Under the pieces are notes generated by a model. That model saw nothing but the letters and a program-made list of their open reading frames with translations. It was not told the origin of the DNA and ran no database searches. 39,358 nucleotides of DNA from Thiocystis minor (GTDB lineage Bacteria > Pseudomonadota > Gammaproteobacteria > Chromatiales > Chromatiaceae): the NCBI RefSeq assembly GCF_016653465.1, contig NZ_NHSQ01000035.1:2240-41597 (forward strand), written 5' to 3'. Below, in pieces: positions 1 to 10,411 of the stretch. Position 1 is the first letter of the stretch. Each line of letters opens with the position of its first letter. The translations under genes and the position numbers were made by a program.

Positions 1-1
1 G

Positions 2-130
2 GTCGATGACACACTGTTGCAGTATCTGTCGCCGCTCGGCTGGGAGCACATCAACCTGACCGGCGATTATGTGTGGCGCAGCAGCGCCAAGATCGGTGCG
101 GGCAAGTTCAGGCCGCTACGCCCGCTGTAA
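2..130 (+). CDS. tnpA: Tn3-family transposase TnpA, C-terminal end (partial)
   Basis: This reading frame is open from the window edge and ends with TAA at 128-130. It encodes the last 42 residues of a protein containing [17 protein letters not shown] followed by KFRPLRPL. That is the conserved C-terminal end of Tn3-family transposases, the DDE enzymes that carry out replicative (cointegrate) transposition. The terminal inverted repeat starts only four bases after the stop, which is the usual arrangement at the tnpA end of these transposons. The rest of the gene lies outside the window, so whether it is intact cannot be judged. Family assignment rests on the motif and the adjoining repeat. Confidence 0.88.
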   Translation, partial: VDDTLLQYLSPLGWEHINLTGDYVWRSSAKIGAGKFRPLRPL

Positions 131-134
131 CCAG

Positions 135-172
135 CTTAGCGTGCTTTATTTTCCGTTTTCTGAGACGACCCC
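135..172. mobile_element. Right terminal inverted repeat of a Tn3-family transposon
   Basis: This is a 38-bp repeat. Read from the outside (minus strand) it begins GGGGTCGTCTCAGAAAACGG and finishes with ACGCTAAG, the conserved inner end of Tn21/Tn501-type inverted repeats. It follows the transposase stop codon directly and marks the boundary between transposon and chromosome. The five bases after it (173-177, tactg) would be one copy of the target duplication. The other copy lies outside the window. The repeat looks intact, so the insertion is probably recent or still functional. Confidence 0.9.
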
Positions 173-183
173 TACTGCGCGCG

Positions 184-212
184 TGGACAGTTCGGCGGCG
201 GTTCTTTAGAAT
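184..212 (+). promoter_or_regulatory. Sigma-70 promoter for carAB
   Basis: TGGACA at 184-189 and TAGAAT at 207-212 are separated by 17 bp. Each differs from the sigma-70 consensus at one position. The predicted start of transcription is near 219, leaving a leader of about 105 nt before carA. The Tn3 end lies 11 bp upstream of the -35 box, so any upstream activator or UP element was displaced by the transposon. Confidence 0.65.
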
Positions 213-323
213 CCTCCGGGATAAGCGCCCTGCCTGCGGCGCTAAATACGATACGTGCTGATGCCGTCCTCTACACTTCCCGTCGCGGTCGTCGCACGTC
301 CTCGCCCGGATTCGGAGATACCC

Positions 324-1469
324 TTGAGAAAACCCGCGGTTCTGGTTCTGGAAGACGGCTCGGTCTTCCGCGGAACGTCAATTGGTGCCGATGGCACGAG
401 CGTCGGCGAGGTGGTCTTCAATACCGCCATGTCCGGCTACCAGGAGATTCTGACCGATCCCTCGTATCTCCGGCAACTCGTCACCCTGACTTATCCGCAT
501 ATCGGCAATGTCGGCGCCAACCCCGAGGATGAAGAGTCCGGCGCCATTCAGGCGGCGGGGCTCATCGTCCGCGATCTGCCGATGCTGCCGAGTAATTATC
601 GGCTGCGCGAGCGGCTCGACGACTATCTGATCCGTCAGGGCGTCGTCGGGATTGCGGACATCGACACCCGACGCCTGACGCGCATTCTGCGCGAGAAGGG
701 CGCCCAAAACGGCTGTCTTCAGGCCGGCGACGCGCTCGACGAAGCGGCGGCGCTGGCCGATGCGCGCGCCTTTCCGGGTCTCAAGGGCATGGATCTGGCC
801 CAGCATGCATCGACCAAGGAAGCCTATCCCTGGGCGCAGGGCGTCTGGACGCTGGACGGCGGTTTGCCGGAACCCTTGATGCCGGTGGGCGAGCGCCTTC
901 CCTATCATGTCGTCGCCTACGATTACGGCATCAAGCGCAACATTCTGCGGATGTTGGTCGCGCGCGGCTGCCATGTCACCGTGGTGCCGGCGCACATGCC
1001 GGCGGCGACCGTGCTGGCGCTGCAACCCGACGGCGTCTTTCTTTCCAATGGTCCGGGCGACCCCGAGCCCTGCGACTATGCGATCGCGGCGATTCGTGAG
1101 TTGCTGGAGACGGACATGCCGCTATTCGGGATCTGTCTCGGCCATCAACTGCTGGGTCTGGCGTGTGGAGCGCGCACGCTGAAGATGAAGTTTGGTCATC
1201 ATGGCGCGAACCATCCGGTGCAGGATCTCAAGACTGGCGCAGTCATGATCAGCAGCCAGAATCATGGCTTCGCGGTGGACGAGGCCAGTCTGCCCGACAC
1301 CCTGGAGGCCACTCATCGCTCGCTGTTCGACGGTTCGCTACAAGGCATTCATCACCGCCAGCGTCCCGCCTTCAGTTTTCAGGGGCATCCCGAGGCCAGT
1401 CCCGGACCCCATGATGTCGCGCCGGTGTTCGACCACTTTATCGATCTGATTCGCGAGCGGAAGAACTGA
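324..1469 (+). CDS. carA: Carbamoyl-phosphate synthase small (glutaminase) subunit
   Basis: The small subunit hydrolyses glutamine and passes ammonia through a tunnel to CarB for carbamoyl phosphate synthesis, feeding arginine and pyrimidine pathways. The N-terminal domain is followed by a class I glutamine amidotransferase domain with the nucleophile elbow GICLGHQ (Cys271) and the His/Glu pair in [14 protein letters not shown] chose the TTG at 324. It gives 381 residues beginning [13 protein letters not shown], which lines up with the start of E. coli CarA (MIKSALLVLEDG), and GGAGA lies 5 bases upstream at 314-318. The frame is open to a GTG at 255 and ATG at 261, but neither has a visible ribosome binding site. 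The stop overlaps the carB start by one base, so the two are translationally coupled. Confidence 0.95.
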   Translation: MRKPAVLVLEDGSVFRGTSIGADGTSVGEVVFNTAMSGYQEILTDPSYLRQLVTLTYPHIGNVGANPEDEESGAIQAAGLIVRDLPMLPSNYRLRERLDDYLIRQGVVGIADIDTRRLTRILREKGAQNGCLQAGDALDEAAALADARAFPGLKGMDLAQHASTKEAYPWAQGVWTLDGGLPEPLMPVGERLPYHVVAYDYGIKRNILRMLVARGCHVTVVPAHMPAATVLALQPDGVFLSNGPGDPEPCDYAIAAIRELLETDMPLFGICLGHQLLGLACGARTLKMKFGHHGANHPVQDLKTGAVMISSQNHGFAVDEASLPDTLEATHRSLFDGSLQGIHHRQRPAFSFQGHPEASPGPHDVAPVFDHFIDLIRERKN

Positions 1470-4400
1470 TGCCCAAGCGTACCGACATCCACAGCATCCT
1501 GATTATCGGCTCCGGCCCTATCGTCATCGGTCAGGCGTGCGAGTTCGACTACTCCGGGGCACAGGCGTGCAAGGCGCTGCGCGAGGAGGGCTACCGGGTG
1601 GTGCTGGTGAACTCCAATCCGGCCACCATCATGACCGACCCGGAAATGGCGGACGCCACCTACATCGAGCCGGTCACCTGGCGCGCGGTCGCCGCCATTA
1701 TCGAGAAGGAACGCCCGGAGGCGCTGCTGCCGACCATGGGCGGACAGACCGCGCTCAACTGCGCGCTCGATCTGGTGCGCGAGGGCGTGCTCGAACGCTT
1801 CGGCGTCGAGCTGATCGGCGCCTCGCGCGAAGCTATCGACAAGGCCGAGGACCGCGATCTCTTCCGTCAGGCCATGCGCCGCATCGGGCTCGACATGCCG
1901 CGTTCAGCGATCGCCCACAGCCTGGAGGAGGCGATCCAGGTTCAGGCATCGATCGGCTTTCCGACCATCATTCGGCCCTCTTTCACCATGGGCGGGAGCG
2001 GCGGCGGCATCGCCTACAATCAGGAAGAGTTCGAGGAAATCTGCCGGCGCGGACTCGATCTGTCGCCGACCCGCGAGCTGCTGATCGAGGAATCGGCGCT
2101 CGGCTGGAAAGAATACGAGATGGAAGTGGTCCGCGACCGCGCGGATAACTGCATCATCATCTGCTCGATCGAGAATTTCGATCCCATGGGCGTGCACACC
2201 GGCGACTCCATCACGGTCGCGCCGGCCCAGACCCTGACTGACCGCGAATATCAGATCATGCGCAACGCCGCCATCGCGGTGCTGCGCGAGATCGGCGTCG
2301 ACACCGGCGGATCGAACGTTCAGTTCGCGATCAACCCGGCCGACGGGCGCATGATCATCATCGAGATGAACCCGCGGGTGTCGCGTTCCTCCGCGCTGGC
2401 CTCCAAAGCGACCGGTTTCCCGATCGCCAAGGTCGCCGCCAAGCTGGCCGTGGGCTACACGCTCGACGAGCTGCGCAACGAGATCACCGGTGGCGCCACT
2501 CCGGCCTCGTTCGAGCCGAGCATCGACTATGTCGTCACCAAGATCCCGCGTTTCGCCTTCGAGAAATTTCCCCTGGCCGATGCCCGTCTGACCACTCAGA
2601 TGAAATCGGTCGGCGAGGTCATGGCCATCGGGCGGACCTTCCAGGAGTCCCTGCAGAAGGCGATCCGGGGCCTGGAAATCGATCGGTACGGACTCGATGA
2701 AATCGTCGATCTCGCCGACCCAGACGCCATTGACAAGATCCGGCTGGAGGTGCGCCAGACCGGCGCCGAGCGCATCTTCTATGTGGCCGATGCCTTCCGC
2801 GTGGGCATCAGCCTGGAGGAAATCCACGAGCTAAGCTGGATCGACCCCTGGTTTCTGGCCCAGATCGAGGATCTGGTCCGCGCCGAGGGCGAGCTGCGCA
2901 TCGCGGGCCGCGCCGGTCTCACGCTGGAGCGTCTGCGCGCGCTCAAGCGGCAGGGCTTCTCGGACCGCCGCATCGCCCATCTGGTGGGCGGCAAGGAAGG
3001 CGAGATCCGTGCGCTCCGGCATGCACAGGGCCTGCGCCCGGTTTTCAAACGGGTCGACACCTGCGCCGCCGAATTCGCCTCCAGCACCGCCTATCTCTAC
3101 TCCACCTACGAGGAAGAATGCGAGGCCGACCCGACCGATCGCAAGAAGATCATGGTGCTCGGCGGCGGGCCGAATCGCATCGGTCAGGGCATCGAGTTCG
3201 ATTACTGCTGCGTTCATGCCGCCTTCGCCATGCGCGAGGACGGCTATGAAACCATTATGGTCAACTGCAACCCGGAGACCGTTTCCACCGATTACGACAC
3301 CTCCGACCGGCTCTATTTCGAGCCGCTGACCCTGGAAGACGTGCTGGAGATCGTCGACAGGGAACGCCCACTCGGCGTCATCGTCCAGTACGGTGGTCAG
3401 ACCCCGTTGAAACTCGCCCGTGACCTGGAAGCGGCCGGCGTTCCCATCATCGGCACCAGTCCGGACTGTATCGACCTGGCCGAGGATCGAGAGCGTTTCC
3501 AGCAATTGATCCAGCAACTGGGTCTGCGCCAGCCGCCGAATGCGACCGCCCGCAGCGAATCCGAGGCGGTCGCGAAGGCCGCCGACATTGGCTATCCACT
3601 GGTGGTACGTCCCTCCTATGTGCTGGGCGGGCGGGCGATGGAGATCGTCTTCGACGAGTCGGAACTCAACCGCTACATGCGCGAGGCGGTGCGGGTCTCC
3701 AACGAATCGCCCGTCCTGCTCGACCGCTTTCTCGACGACGCCATCGAGGTCGACGTGGACGCCATCTGCGACGGCACCGACGTGCTGATCGGCGGCATCA
3801 TGGAACACATCGAACAGGCCGGCGTGCATTCGGGCGATTCGGCCTGTTCGCTGCCGCCCTATACCCTCTCGGCCTCGATCCAGGACCACATGCGCGAGCA
3901 GATGGCCCGCATGGCTCGGGCGCTGAACGTGGTCGGACTGATGAACGCGCAATTCGCCATCAAGGGCGATGACATCTACATTCTGGAGGTCAATCCCCGT
4001 GCCTCGCGCACGGTGCCCTTCGTCTCCAAGGCCATCGGCCTGGCGCTCGCCAAGGTCGCGGCCCGCTGCATGGTCGGCAAGACGCTGGCCGAACAGGGGC
4101 TGCGGCGCGAGCTGAAACCCAAGCATTATTTCGTCAAGGAAGCGGTGTTCCCCTTCGTGAAGTTCCCCGGTGTGGATACCCTGCTCGGACCCGAAATGAA
4201 GTCCACCGGCGAGGTCATGGGGGTTGGCGAATCCTTCGGCGAGGCCTATGCCAAGGCGCAGGAAGGGGCCGGAAGTCTCCTGCCGCGACGCGGCGGCAAG
4301 GCCCTGCTGAGCGTGCGCGAGGCGGACAAGACACGCCTGATCCGGGTTGCGCGCGATCTTCTGGACTTCGGATTCACGCTCTACGGCACCCATGGAACGG

Positions 4401-4678
4401 CCGCAGCGATCCGCGAGGCCGGTCTGGACTGTGTCGGCGTCAACAAGGTCGCCGAAGGGCGTCCGCACATCGTCGACATGATCAAGAACAACGAGATCGG
4501 CTTCATCGTCAACACGACCGAAGGGGCCAAGGCAATCGCCGATTCGGCCGCGATCCGGCGTGCCGCGCTTCAGCACAAGGTTGCCTATACCACGACCATC
4601 GCGGGCGCCGAGGCGACCTGTCTGGCGTTGAAACAACTGGACATCGTCAGCGTCAATCGGTTACAAGATCTTTATTGA
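1469..4678 (+). CDS. carB: Carbamoyl-phosphate synthase large subunit
   Basis: CarB makes carbamoyl phosphate from bicarbonate, ammonia and two ATP, working in a cytoplasmic complex with CarA. The protein has 1069 residues (E. coli about 1073). It shows the expected internal duplication. The first ATP-grasp half begins near residue 10 with [17 protein letters not shown]. The second begins near residue 561 with [17 protein letters not shown]. After about residue 930 comes the MGS-like allosteric domain ([18 protein letters not shown]), which in the family binds UMP and ornithine. The ATG shares its A with the carA stop codon. A strong terminator follows 8 bp after the gene. Confidence 0.97.
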   Translation: MPKRTDIHSILIIGSGPIVIGQACEFDYSGAQACKALREEGYRVVLVNSNPATIMTDPEMADATYIEPVTWRAVAAIIEKERPEALLPTMGGQTALNCALDLVREGVLERFGVELIGASREAIDKAEDRDLFRQAMRRIGLDMPRSAIAHSLEEAIQVQASIGFPTIIRPSFTMGGSGGGIAYNQEEFEEICRRGLDLSPTRELLIEESALGWKEYEMEVVRDRADNCIIICSIENFDPMGVHTGDSITVAPAQTLTDREYQIMRNAAIAVLREIGVDTGGSNVQFAINPADGRMIIIEMNPRVSRSSALASKATGFPIAKVAAKLAVGYTLDELRNEITGGATPASFEPSIDYVVTKIPRFAFEKFPLADARLTTQMKSVGEVMAIGRTFQESLQKAIRGLEIDRYGLDEIVDLADPDAIDKIRLEVRQTGAERIFYVADAFRVGISLEEIHELSWIDPWFLAQIEDLVRAEGELRIAGRAGLTLERLRALKRQGFSDRRIAHLVGGKEGEIRALRHAQGLRPVFKRVDTCAAEFASSTAYLYSTYEEECEADPTDRKKIMVLGGGPNRIGQGIEFDYCCVHAAFAMREDGYETIMVNCNPETVSTDYDTSDRLYFEPLTLEDVLEIVDRERPLGVIVQYGGQTPLKLARDLEAAGVPIIGTSPDCIDLAEDRERFQQLIQQLGLRQPPNATARSESEAVAKAADIGYPLVVRPSYVLGGRAMEIVFDESELNRYMREAVRVSNESPVLLDRFLDDAIEVDVDAICDGTDVLIGGIMEHIEQAGVHSGDSACSLPPYTLSASIQDHMREQMARMARALNVVGLMNAQFAIKGDDIYILEVNPRASRTVPFVSKAIGLALAKVAARCMVGKTLAEQGLRRELKPKHYFVKEAVFPFVKFPGVDTLLGPEMKSTGEVMGVGESFGEAYAKAQEGAGSLLPRRGGKALLSVREADKTRLIRVARDLLDFGFTLYGTHGTAAAIREAGLDCVGVNKVAEGRPHIVDMIKNNEIGFIVNTTEGAKAIADSAAIRRAALQHKVAYTTTIAGAEATCLALKQLDIVSVNRLQDLY

Positions 4679-4686
4679 TTCGTGAT

Positions 4687-4719
4687 TGGCGGGCGTTTTT
4701 TGGGCGCCCGCCATTTTTT
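4687..4719 (+). terminator. Rho-independent terminator of carAB
   Basis: Perfect 9-bp stem TGGCGGGCG / CGCCCGCCA with a 9-nt loop, followed directly by six T. It sits 8 bp after the carB stop and separates carAB from greA. Confidence 0.88.
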
Positions 4720-4794
4720 ATCGAGAGCCCGCAAGGGGTTCGAATCGCCGCCGATATGGCTTCGTTGCGGCGTCTCCAGACGAGGAAATCACCC

Positions 4795-5271
4795 ATGAAC
4801 AAGGTCCCTCTGACCGCCAGGGGCGCTGAAAAATTGCGCGAGGAACTGGATCGGCTCAAACGCATCGAGCGCCCACGCATCATCGAGGCGATCGCCGAGG
4901 CCCGCGCGCACGGCGATCTCAAGGAAAACGCCGAGTACCACGCGGCGCGCGAGCAACAGAGTTTCGTCGAGGGCCGCATCAAGGACATCGACGGCAAGCT
5001 CTCGAATGCGCAGATCATCGACGTCACCCAGCTTCCGGCCACTGGACGAGTGGTTTTTGGCGCGACGGTTCGCGTGCTTGAACTCGATAAGGAGGAAGAA
5101 CTCAGCTATCAGATCGTCGGCGAGGACGAGGCCGATCTCAAGTTGGGCATGATCTCCATCGGCTCGCCCATCGCCCGTTGTCTGATCGGCAAGAGCGAGG
5201 GCGATGTGACGTCGCTTGCCGCGCCCGGCGGGATTCGGGAGTTCGAGATTCTGGAAGTTCGCTACATTTGA
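4795..5271 (+). CDS. greA: Transcription elongation factor GreA
   Basis: GreA inserts its coiled coil into the RNA polymerase secondary channel and stimulates cleavage of backtracked transcripts. The 158 residues match the family length. The coiled-coil tip carries the signature [18 protein letters not shown], with the conserved acidic residues. The C-terminal FKBP-like domain contains the [15 protein letters not shown] motif. The ATG at 4795 has GAGGAAA (4782-4788) upstream. An open in-frame extension back to 4675 runs through the carB terminator and is not expected to be translated. The gene sits after carAB, as in many gammaproteobacteria, but with its own transcription likely because of the terminator. 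Confidence 0.96.
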   Translation: MNKVPLTARGAEKLREELDRLKRIERPRIIEAIAEARAHGDLKENAEYHAAREQQSFVEGRIKDIDGKLSNAQIIDVTQLPATGRVVFGATVRVLELDKEEELSYQIVGEDEADLKLGMISIGSPIARCLIGKSEGDVTSLAAPGGIREFEILEVRYI

Positions 5272-5343
5272 ATCGATTCGGACGATGATTGCCCGCCACT
5301 GACACCCCGCAGTACACCCCGCAGGGCATCTTCGGCGGTGGGA

Positions 5344-5883
5344 CTACGCCGTTTTATCCGTCTCCTCGCCGCGCCGACGGAAACTGGTTCCGCCGCATTC
5401 GGCGCAGATCGGAATCCGCCCGGCCTTGACGAAATGGGTCTCGGCACCGCAGCGGTCGCAGATGAGCGTCCCCGGTCCCGTGACCTCGCCGGCCTGATAC
5501 AAACTCATCCGGCGCGCGTTCTCGGCCCATTGGGCAAGTTGCAGACTGGTCTGGTCGGCGACCTGGGTGAACATATCCATCATCCGCCGCTCGATCAGTT
5601 CCAGATCGAAGCGCCACCAGTCGCGCATTTCCTGGCCGGTCTCGGCGATGTAGTTGGCGGCGTCCTCGATATCGCGCTTGATGTAGTCGGAGACTTTTTC
5701 CGCCTCCTCGCGGGTCAACTCACCGAGTTCGACCATGTTGTCGCGCGCCTTGTCGAGGATCTCGCGGAATTTGGGCACGGACTCCTTCTGCGCCTTTTCG
5801 ATCGTCTCGTGCGTTTGCTTGAGCATCTGCTCGTAGGCATGCACCAGTTTGTCGGTGGTGTCGTGTTTGTGTTCTTCGGTCAT
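5344..5883 (-). CDS. ybeL: YbeL-like zinc-ribbon protein (DUF1451)
   Basis: A 179-residue cytoplasmic protein of unknown function. The N-terminal 100 residues are highly charged and helical (KLVHAYEQMLKQTHETIEKA, a probable coiled coil). A C-terminal zinc ribbon has CDRCG at 142-146 and CAECGG at 160-165. This layout matches the YbeL/DUF1451 family, which in E. coli lies close to leuS; here too it is divergent from leuS. The ATG at 5883 is preferred over the upstream GTG at 5913 because residues after it match the family. The gene converges on greA; no clear terminator is visible in the 72-bp gap. Confidence 0.85.
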   Translation of the reverse strand: MTEEHKHDTTDKLVHAYEQMLKQTHETIEKAQKESVPKFREILDKARDNMVELGELTREEAEKVSDYIKRDIEDAANYIAETGQEMRDWWRFDLELIERRMMDMFTQVADQTSLQLAQWAENARRMSLYQAGEVTGPGTLICDRCGAETHFVKAGRIPICAECGGTSFRRRGEETDKTA

Positions 5884-6002
5884 GGACGAATTCCCGCGTG
5901 AGTGGACGTTCACCGTTCAGGGATTAGGATAGCAAAAGCCTCTGCGGTATCCTTGCGAAAGATCGAATTCCCTTCCAACCGCCGATAGCAAGACACCATT
6001 CC

Positions 6003-8561
6003 ATGCAGACCGACTACGATCCGCGCGCCGTCGAGACGGCAGCCCAGCACTATTGGGAAGAGCACCAGTCCTTCAAGGCCGTCGAGGATCCGTCCCGCGA
6101 GAAATTCTACTGCCTGTCCATGTTCCCCTACCCATCGGGGCGGCTGCACATGGGGCATGTGCGTAACTACACCATCGGCGACGTGATCGCGCGCTATCAG
6201 CGGATGCAGGGCAAGAACGTGCTGCAACCTATGGGCTGGGACGCCTTCGGTCTGCCGGCCGAAAACGCCGCCATCCAGCACGGCATTCCGCCGTCGCAAT
6301 GGACCCGCGCGAACATCGCCTACATGAAGGACCAGCTCAAATCCCTGGGCTTCGGGTACGACTGGAAACGCGAGCTGGCGACCTGCGACCCGGACTATTA
6401 TCGCTGGGAGCAGTGGCTTTTCACCCGGCTGATGGAGAAAGGACTGGCTTATCGCGCCAAGACCACGGTCAACTGGGATCCCATCGATCAGACCGTGCTG
6501 GCCAACGAGCAGGTGATCGACGGTCGCGGCTGGCGCTCGGGCGCGCCGGTCGAGAAGCGCGAAATCGAACAGTGGCTGGTGCGCATCACCGATTACGCGC
6601 AGGAGCTGCTGGACGCGCTCGACGGGCTGGACGGCTGGCCAGAGCGCGTGCGGATCATGCAGCGCAATTGGATCGGGCGCTCCGAGGGCGTCCACATGGA
6701 TTTTGGCATCGCGGGCAGCGACGAGACGCTCGGGATCTACACCACCCGTCCCGATACGGTCATGGGCGTCACCTATGTCGCCGTCGCCGCCGAACACCCT
6801 CTGGCGCATCGCGCCGCCGTTGACAACCCCGAGATCGCCGCCTTCATCGAGGACTGCCGTCAGGGCGGCACCTCCGAGGCCGAGATTGAGACCATGGAGA
6901 AGAAGGGCCAGCGGCTGGGCATCGACGCCCTTCATCCGATCACCGGCGAGCCGGTGCCGATCTTCGCCGCCAACTTCGTGCTGATGGGCTATGGCACCGG
7001 CGCGGTGATGGCAGTGCCGGCGCACGATCAGCGCGATTGGGAGTTTGCCGATCGCTATGGTATCCCGAAAAAGGCGGTCATTCGTTCCGCTGACGACAGC
7101 CCGTGTAGCATCGAACAGGCCGCCTATACCGAAAAGGGCGTGCTCTTCGATTCCGGCCCCTTCGATGATCTGACCTCCGCGCAAGCCTTCGATGCCATCG
7201 CCGACTGGCTGGCGGAGCGGGGCAGAGGACAGAAAACGGTCAACTTCCGCCTGCGCGACTGGGGCGTCTCGCGCCAGCGGTACTGGGGCTGCCCGATTCC
7301 GGTGGTTCGGACCGCCGATGGCGGAACCCGTCCCGAAACTGATCTTCCGGTGCGTCTGCCCGAAGACGTGATCGTCGACGGCTCCGGCTCGCCCCTGAAA
7401 AAGATGCCGGCATTCTCCGATCTCCCGAGCGGGGAGACCAGGGAAACCGACACCTTCGATACCTTCTTCGAGTCGAGCTGGTACTACGCCCGCTACTGTT
7501 CGGCGGGTTGCGACACCGCCATGCTCGACGCGCGTGCCAACTACTGGCTGCCGGTCGATCAATATGTCGGCGGGATCGAGCATGCCGTGCTGCATCTGCT
7601 CTATGCGCGCTTCTTCCATAAACTGATGCGCGACGAGGGGCTGGTCGACTGCGACGAGCCATTCAAAAACCTGCTAACCCAGGGCATGGTGGTCGCCGAG
7701 ACCTGGTTTCGCGAGGATGCAGACGGACGCAAGCAGTGGTTCAATCCGACAGACATCGTGATCGAGCGCGACGAGAAAGGCAAACTGGTGGGCGCCGTTC
7801 TCAAGTCCGATGGCCAGCCGGTGAGTTTCGGCGGCATCGAAAAGATGTCCAAGTCCAAGAACAATGGCGTCGATCCGCAATCGCTGACCGAACGCTATGG
7901 CGCCGACACGGTGCGGCTCTACACCATGTTCACCTCGCCGCCGGATCAGTCGCTGGAATGGAACGATGAGGGGGTCGAGGGCGCGTTCCGCTTCATCAAG
8001 CGGCTGTGGGCGCTGGCCGTGGGCGAGTCGGAGTCGATCCAGTCCGCCGCCGCGCTCGCGGGCGAGCTGGATGACGCCGACCGCGACGCGCGTCGCGAGC
8101 TTCACGCGACCCTGAACAAGGCGCTGTTCGACTATGAGCGACAGCAGTTCAACACCGTGGTCTCGGCCTGCATGACCATGGTCAATACGCTCTATCGACT
8201 GGAGCCTTCCGCCGCGCGCGCGGCCATCGTGCGCGAAGGCGTGGGCATCGTGCTGCGGTTGCTGGCGCCGATCTCACCGCATGTCACGCACCATCTGTGG
8301 CGCGAACTCGGCTTTGGCGAGGATATTCTTTCCGCCCCCTGGCCGACGGTGGATGACGATGCGCTCCGGCAGGACAGCATCGAGTATGTGGTGCAGGTCA
8401 ACGGTAAGGTGCGCGCCAGCGTCAAGGTGCCCGCCGACGCGGACCGGGAGACGATCCAGGCGGCGGCCCTGACTAACGGGCAGGTGCTCAAATTTATTGG
8501 CGACAAGGCCGTGCGCAAGGTCATTCTGGTGCCGAACAAGCTCGTCAATATCGTGGCCTGA
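6003..8561 (+). CDS. leuS: Leucyl-tRNA synthetase
   Basis: This enzyme charges tRNA-Leu with leucine. It is a class Ia synthetase of 852 residues. HMGH (residues 49-52, preceded by FPYPSGRL) is the HIGH signature, and KMSKS at 614-618 is the second ATP-binding loop. The CP1 editing insertion (residues about 220-420) contains the TTRPDT hydrolytic motif. The C-terminal anticodon-binding and [14 protein letters not shown] domain is present. lptE starts about 50 bp downstream and holA follows, the conserved leuS-lptE-holA order of gammaproteobacteria. Confidence 0.98.
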   Translation: MQTDYDPRAVETAAQHYWEEHQSFKAVEDPSREKFYCLSMFPYPSGRLHMGHVRNYTIGDVIARYQRMQGKNVLQPMGWDAFGLPAENAAIQHGIPPSQWTRANIAYMKDQLKSLGFGYDWKRELATCDPDYYRWEQWLFTRLMEKGLAYRAKTTVNWDPIDQTVLANEQVIDGRGWRSGAPVEKREIEQWLVRITDYAQELLDALDGLDGWPERVRIMQRNWIGRSEGVHMDFGIAGSDETLGIYTTRPDTVMGVTYVAVAAEHPLAHRAAVDNPEIAAFIEDCRQGGTSEAEIETMEKKGQRLGIDALHPITGEPVPIFAANFVLMGYGTGAVMAVPAHDQRDWEFADRYGIPKKAVIRSADDSPCSIEQAAYTEKGVLFDSGPFDDLTSAQAFDAIADWLAERGRGQKTVNFRLRDWGVSRQRYWGCPIPVVRTADGGTRPETDLPVRLPEDVIVDGSGSPLKKMPAFSDLPSGETRETDTFDTFFESSWYYARYCSAGCDTAMLDARANYWLPVDQYVGGIEHAVLHLLYARFFHKLMRDEGLVDCDEPFKNLLTQGMVVAETWFREDADGRKQWFNPTDIVIERDEKGKLVGAVLKSDGQPVSFGGIEKMSKSKNNGVDPQSLTERYGADTVRLYTMFTSPPDQSLEWNDEGVEGAFRFIKRLWALAVGESESIQSAAALAGELDDADRDARRELHATLNKALFDYERQQFNTVVSACMTMVNTLYRLEPSAARAAIVREGVGIVLRLLAPISPHVTHHLWRELGFGEDILSAPWPTVDDDALRQDSIEYVVQVNGKVRASVKVPADADRETIQAAALTNGQVLKFIGDKAVRKVILVPNKLVNIVA

Positions 8562-8563
8562 TG

Positions 8564-8580
8564 TTTTTACTTCGTAAAAA
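8564..8580. other. AT-rich hairpin between leuS and lptE
   Basis: A perfect 7-bp stem TTTTTAC / GTAAAAA with a 3-nt loop lies directly after the leuS stop. It is weak and followed by a few T residues, so it could be a partial terminator or an mRNA processing site rather than a full stop. Confidence 0.35.
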
Positions 8581-8610
8581 TAGGATGATTTTTGAAGAGG
8601 CGATTTGAAG

Positions 8611-9150
8611 ATGCTTGAGCGTCCCGCGGGTGACTTTTGCGTTCGCGTTTTAGCGGAGTCACGGAACGTCGGGTTCCTGGTGCTGTTGATGACACTGTCA
8701 ATCCTAACCGGTTGCGGTTTTCATCTGCGCGGCAGCATCGAGATTCCGCCGGCGCTGAATCCGCTCTATCTCCAGTCCGCGCCCGGCTCGCCGGTGCGCC
8801 GGGCGATCGAGGATTTGTTGTCGGGCAGCGACGTGCGCCTGACCGAGAATCCCGCCGAGGCCAAGCTGATTCTGCGCATCCTGTCCGAGAATCGTTCCTC
8901 GCGGGTCGCGGCGGTGGACGCGAACGGCAAGACGCTCGCCTTCGAGCTGCATTATTTGGTGCGCTTCGATGCGGTCGCGCCCGATGGTGCGCAAAAAGTC
9001 CCGCCCCAGACGCTGGATCTGGTCCGAAACTTCGATAATCCGGATGTCGAGGTGCTCGGGAAGCAACTCGAAGAAGAACTCATCTATCAGGATTTCGCCA
9101 CCGACGCTGCGGACCGTATTCTGATGCGTCTGCGGGCCGTGTTGATTTAG
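8611..9150 (+). CDS. lptE: LPS-assembly lipoprotein LptE
   Basis: LptE plugs the LptD barrel in the outer membrane and helps deliver lipopolysaccharide to the cell surface. A hydrophobic segment ends in the lipobox LTGC, followed by GFHLRGS, the typical start of mature LptE. The protein has about 179 residues, normal for the family. The start is uncertain. ATG at 8611 and TTG at 8605 both lie behind GAAGAGG (8594-8600). A later ATG at 8689 would give a signal that is too short. The n-region is longer than usual whichever of the first two is used. It lies between leuS and holA as expected. Confidence 0.9.
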   Translation: MLERPAGDFCVRVLAESRNVGFLVLLMTLSILTGCGFHLRGSIEIPPALNPLYLQSAPGSPVRRAIEDLLSGSDVRLTENPAEAKLILRILSENRSSRVAAVDANGKTLAFELHYLVRFDAVAPDGAQKVPPQTLDLVRNFDNPDVEVLGKQLEEELIYQDFATDAADRILMRLRAVLI

Positions 9151-9159
9151 CCGCCAGTT

Positions 9160-10191
9160 ATGCAACTCCGTTTCAACCAACTACCGGGCCAACTCAAGCA
9201 TGGACTGGCGCCCGTGTATCTACTCTGCGGCGACGAGCCGTATCAGCTCGGCGAGGCCGCGCGACTGATTCGCGAGCAGGCGCGGCGCAAGGGATTCGAC
9301 GAGCGCGAAATCCTGGACGCGGACGCCAACTTCGACTGGAATCTCCTGGCGGCGTCGGCCGATGCCATGTCGCTGTTCTCGGCCCGCAAACTGATCGAAC
9401 TGCGCGTCGGCAGCGGCAAGCTGGGCAAGGACGGCGGTGCGGCGGTTCGCGCCTATTGCGCGCGCCCCTGTCCCGATAACCTGCTACTGATCCTCGCGCC
9501 CGGCCTGGAGCGTAAGGATCTTCAGACCCAGTGGGCAAAAACGGTCGAGTCCATTGGCGTTCTGGTGCAGGTCTGGCCGATGAAGGAAAAGGAGTTGGAA
9601 CCCTGGCTCGGGCAGCGCCTGCAGGCCGCGGGATTCCAGGCCGGACCGGGCGTCGCCGCGCTGCTGACCGAACGGGCCGAAGGCAATTTGCTGGCGGCGG
9701 TGCAGGAGATCGAAAAGCTGCGTCTGCTGCACGAGCCCGGCCCGCTCATCCTGGATGATCTGCTCGGCAATCTGGCCGACAGCGCCCGTTTCGATCTCTT
9801 TGCCCTGACCGACGCGGCGCTGGCCGGCGACCGGGCACGAGTGCAGCGCGTCCTGTCGGTGCTGCGCGGCGAGGGAACCGCCGACGCGCTGGTACTCTGG
9901 GTGCTCGCCCGCGAACTGCGGATGCTGGCGGAGATCGCCGGTGCCATCTCGCGGCGGACTTCGCCCGAACCTGTGTTGACCGCGCATCGCGTGCCCCGTC
10001 CGCGTCAGGAGGTCATCGCACGCGCGTTGCGACGGCTCTCGCCGGCGCTGCTGCGCCGGTTGCTGCGGGAATGTCTCAAGGCCGATCTGATCATCAAGGG
10101 TTTGGCGCCTGGCGATGCCTGGCAGCGTCTGGCCGTCATCGCGGATGCACTGAGCGCGGGAGGCGTTCAGGCGCCTGTCAGCATCGCATGA
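9160..10191 (+). CDS. holA: DNA polymerase III subunit delta
   Basis: The delta subunit of the clamp loader opens the beta sliding clamp during replication. The 343-residue protein begins with PVYLLCGDEPYQLGEAARLI, the conserved start of the AAA+-like domain I. It continues with the family's ADANFDW and MSLFSARKLIELR motifs (the last is the beta-binding element). The C-terminal collar domain follows. It starts 9 bp after the lptE stop and is probably in the same transcript. No clear Shine-Dalgarno is seen, so translational coupling is likely. Confidence 0.95.
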   Translation: MQLRFNQLPGQLKHGLAPVYLLCGDEPYQLGEAARLIREQARRKGFDEREILDADANFDWNLLAASADAMSLFSARKLIELRVGSGKLGKDGGAAVRAYCARPCPDNLLLILAPGLERKDLQTQWAKTVESIGVLVQVWPMKEKELEPWLGQRLQAAGFQAGPGVAALLTERAEGNLLAAVQEIEKLRLLHEPGPLILDDLLGNLADSARFDLFALTDAALAGDRARVQRVLSVLRGEGTADALVLWVLARELRMLAEIAGAISRRTSPEPVLTAHRVPRPRQEVIARALRRLSPALLRRLLRECLKADLIIKGLAPGDAWQRLAVIADALSAGGVQAPVSIA

Positions 10192-10361
10192 CAGAATCCG
10201 CCGGATTCGCCGCGCTTGACGGATGGCAAGCTGGCAATCTCTGCCGTCAGGTGATCGGTATGGGAACTTCGCTCTGTGATGCAGGTCTCATTTGGTGAGC
10301 GAAACGGGGCTGTTCATCCCCCTGGCAGCCCCAAGTACCGGCACCCTGCCGGGAAAGCGTT

Positions 10362-10400
10362 CCCCCGAAGTCTTTACCCCAAGGCTTCGGGGGTTCTTTA
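10362..10400. terminator. Bidirectional terminator between holA and the GT2 gene
   Basis: Perfect 9-bp stem CCCCCGAAG / CTTCGGGGG with a 14-nt loop, followed by TTCTTTA on the plus strand. It lies between convergent genes and can serve holA on the plus strand and the glycosyltransferase gene on the minus strand. The rest of the 220-bp gap holds no gene that I can see. Confidence 0.75.
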
Positions 10401-10411
10401 TGCGACTCGCG

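Noticed and set aside
2831..4636. Long minus-strand open frame (about 600 codons) opposite carB
   Set aside because: It lies wholly within carB, has no family motifs, and is explained by GC-rich codon use. Similar long shadows occur opposite leuS (5910-7619), dnaG (28454-29935) and the RT and surface genes.
4675..4794. N-terminal extension of GreA
   Set aside because: The open frame crosses the carB terminator; the family start [14 protein letters not shown] with a good ribosome binding site begins at 4795.
5302..5324. Direct repeat ACACCCCGCAG (two copies) between greA and the ybeL-like gene
   Set aside because: Short, GC-rich and without flanking structure; likely chance or simple slippage.
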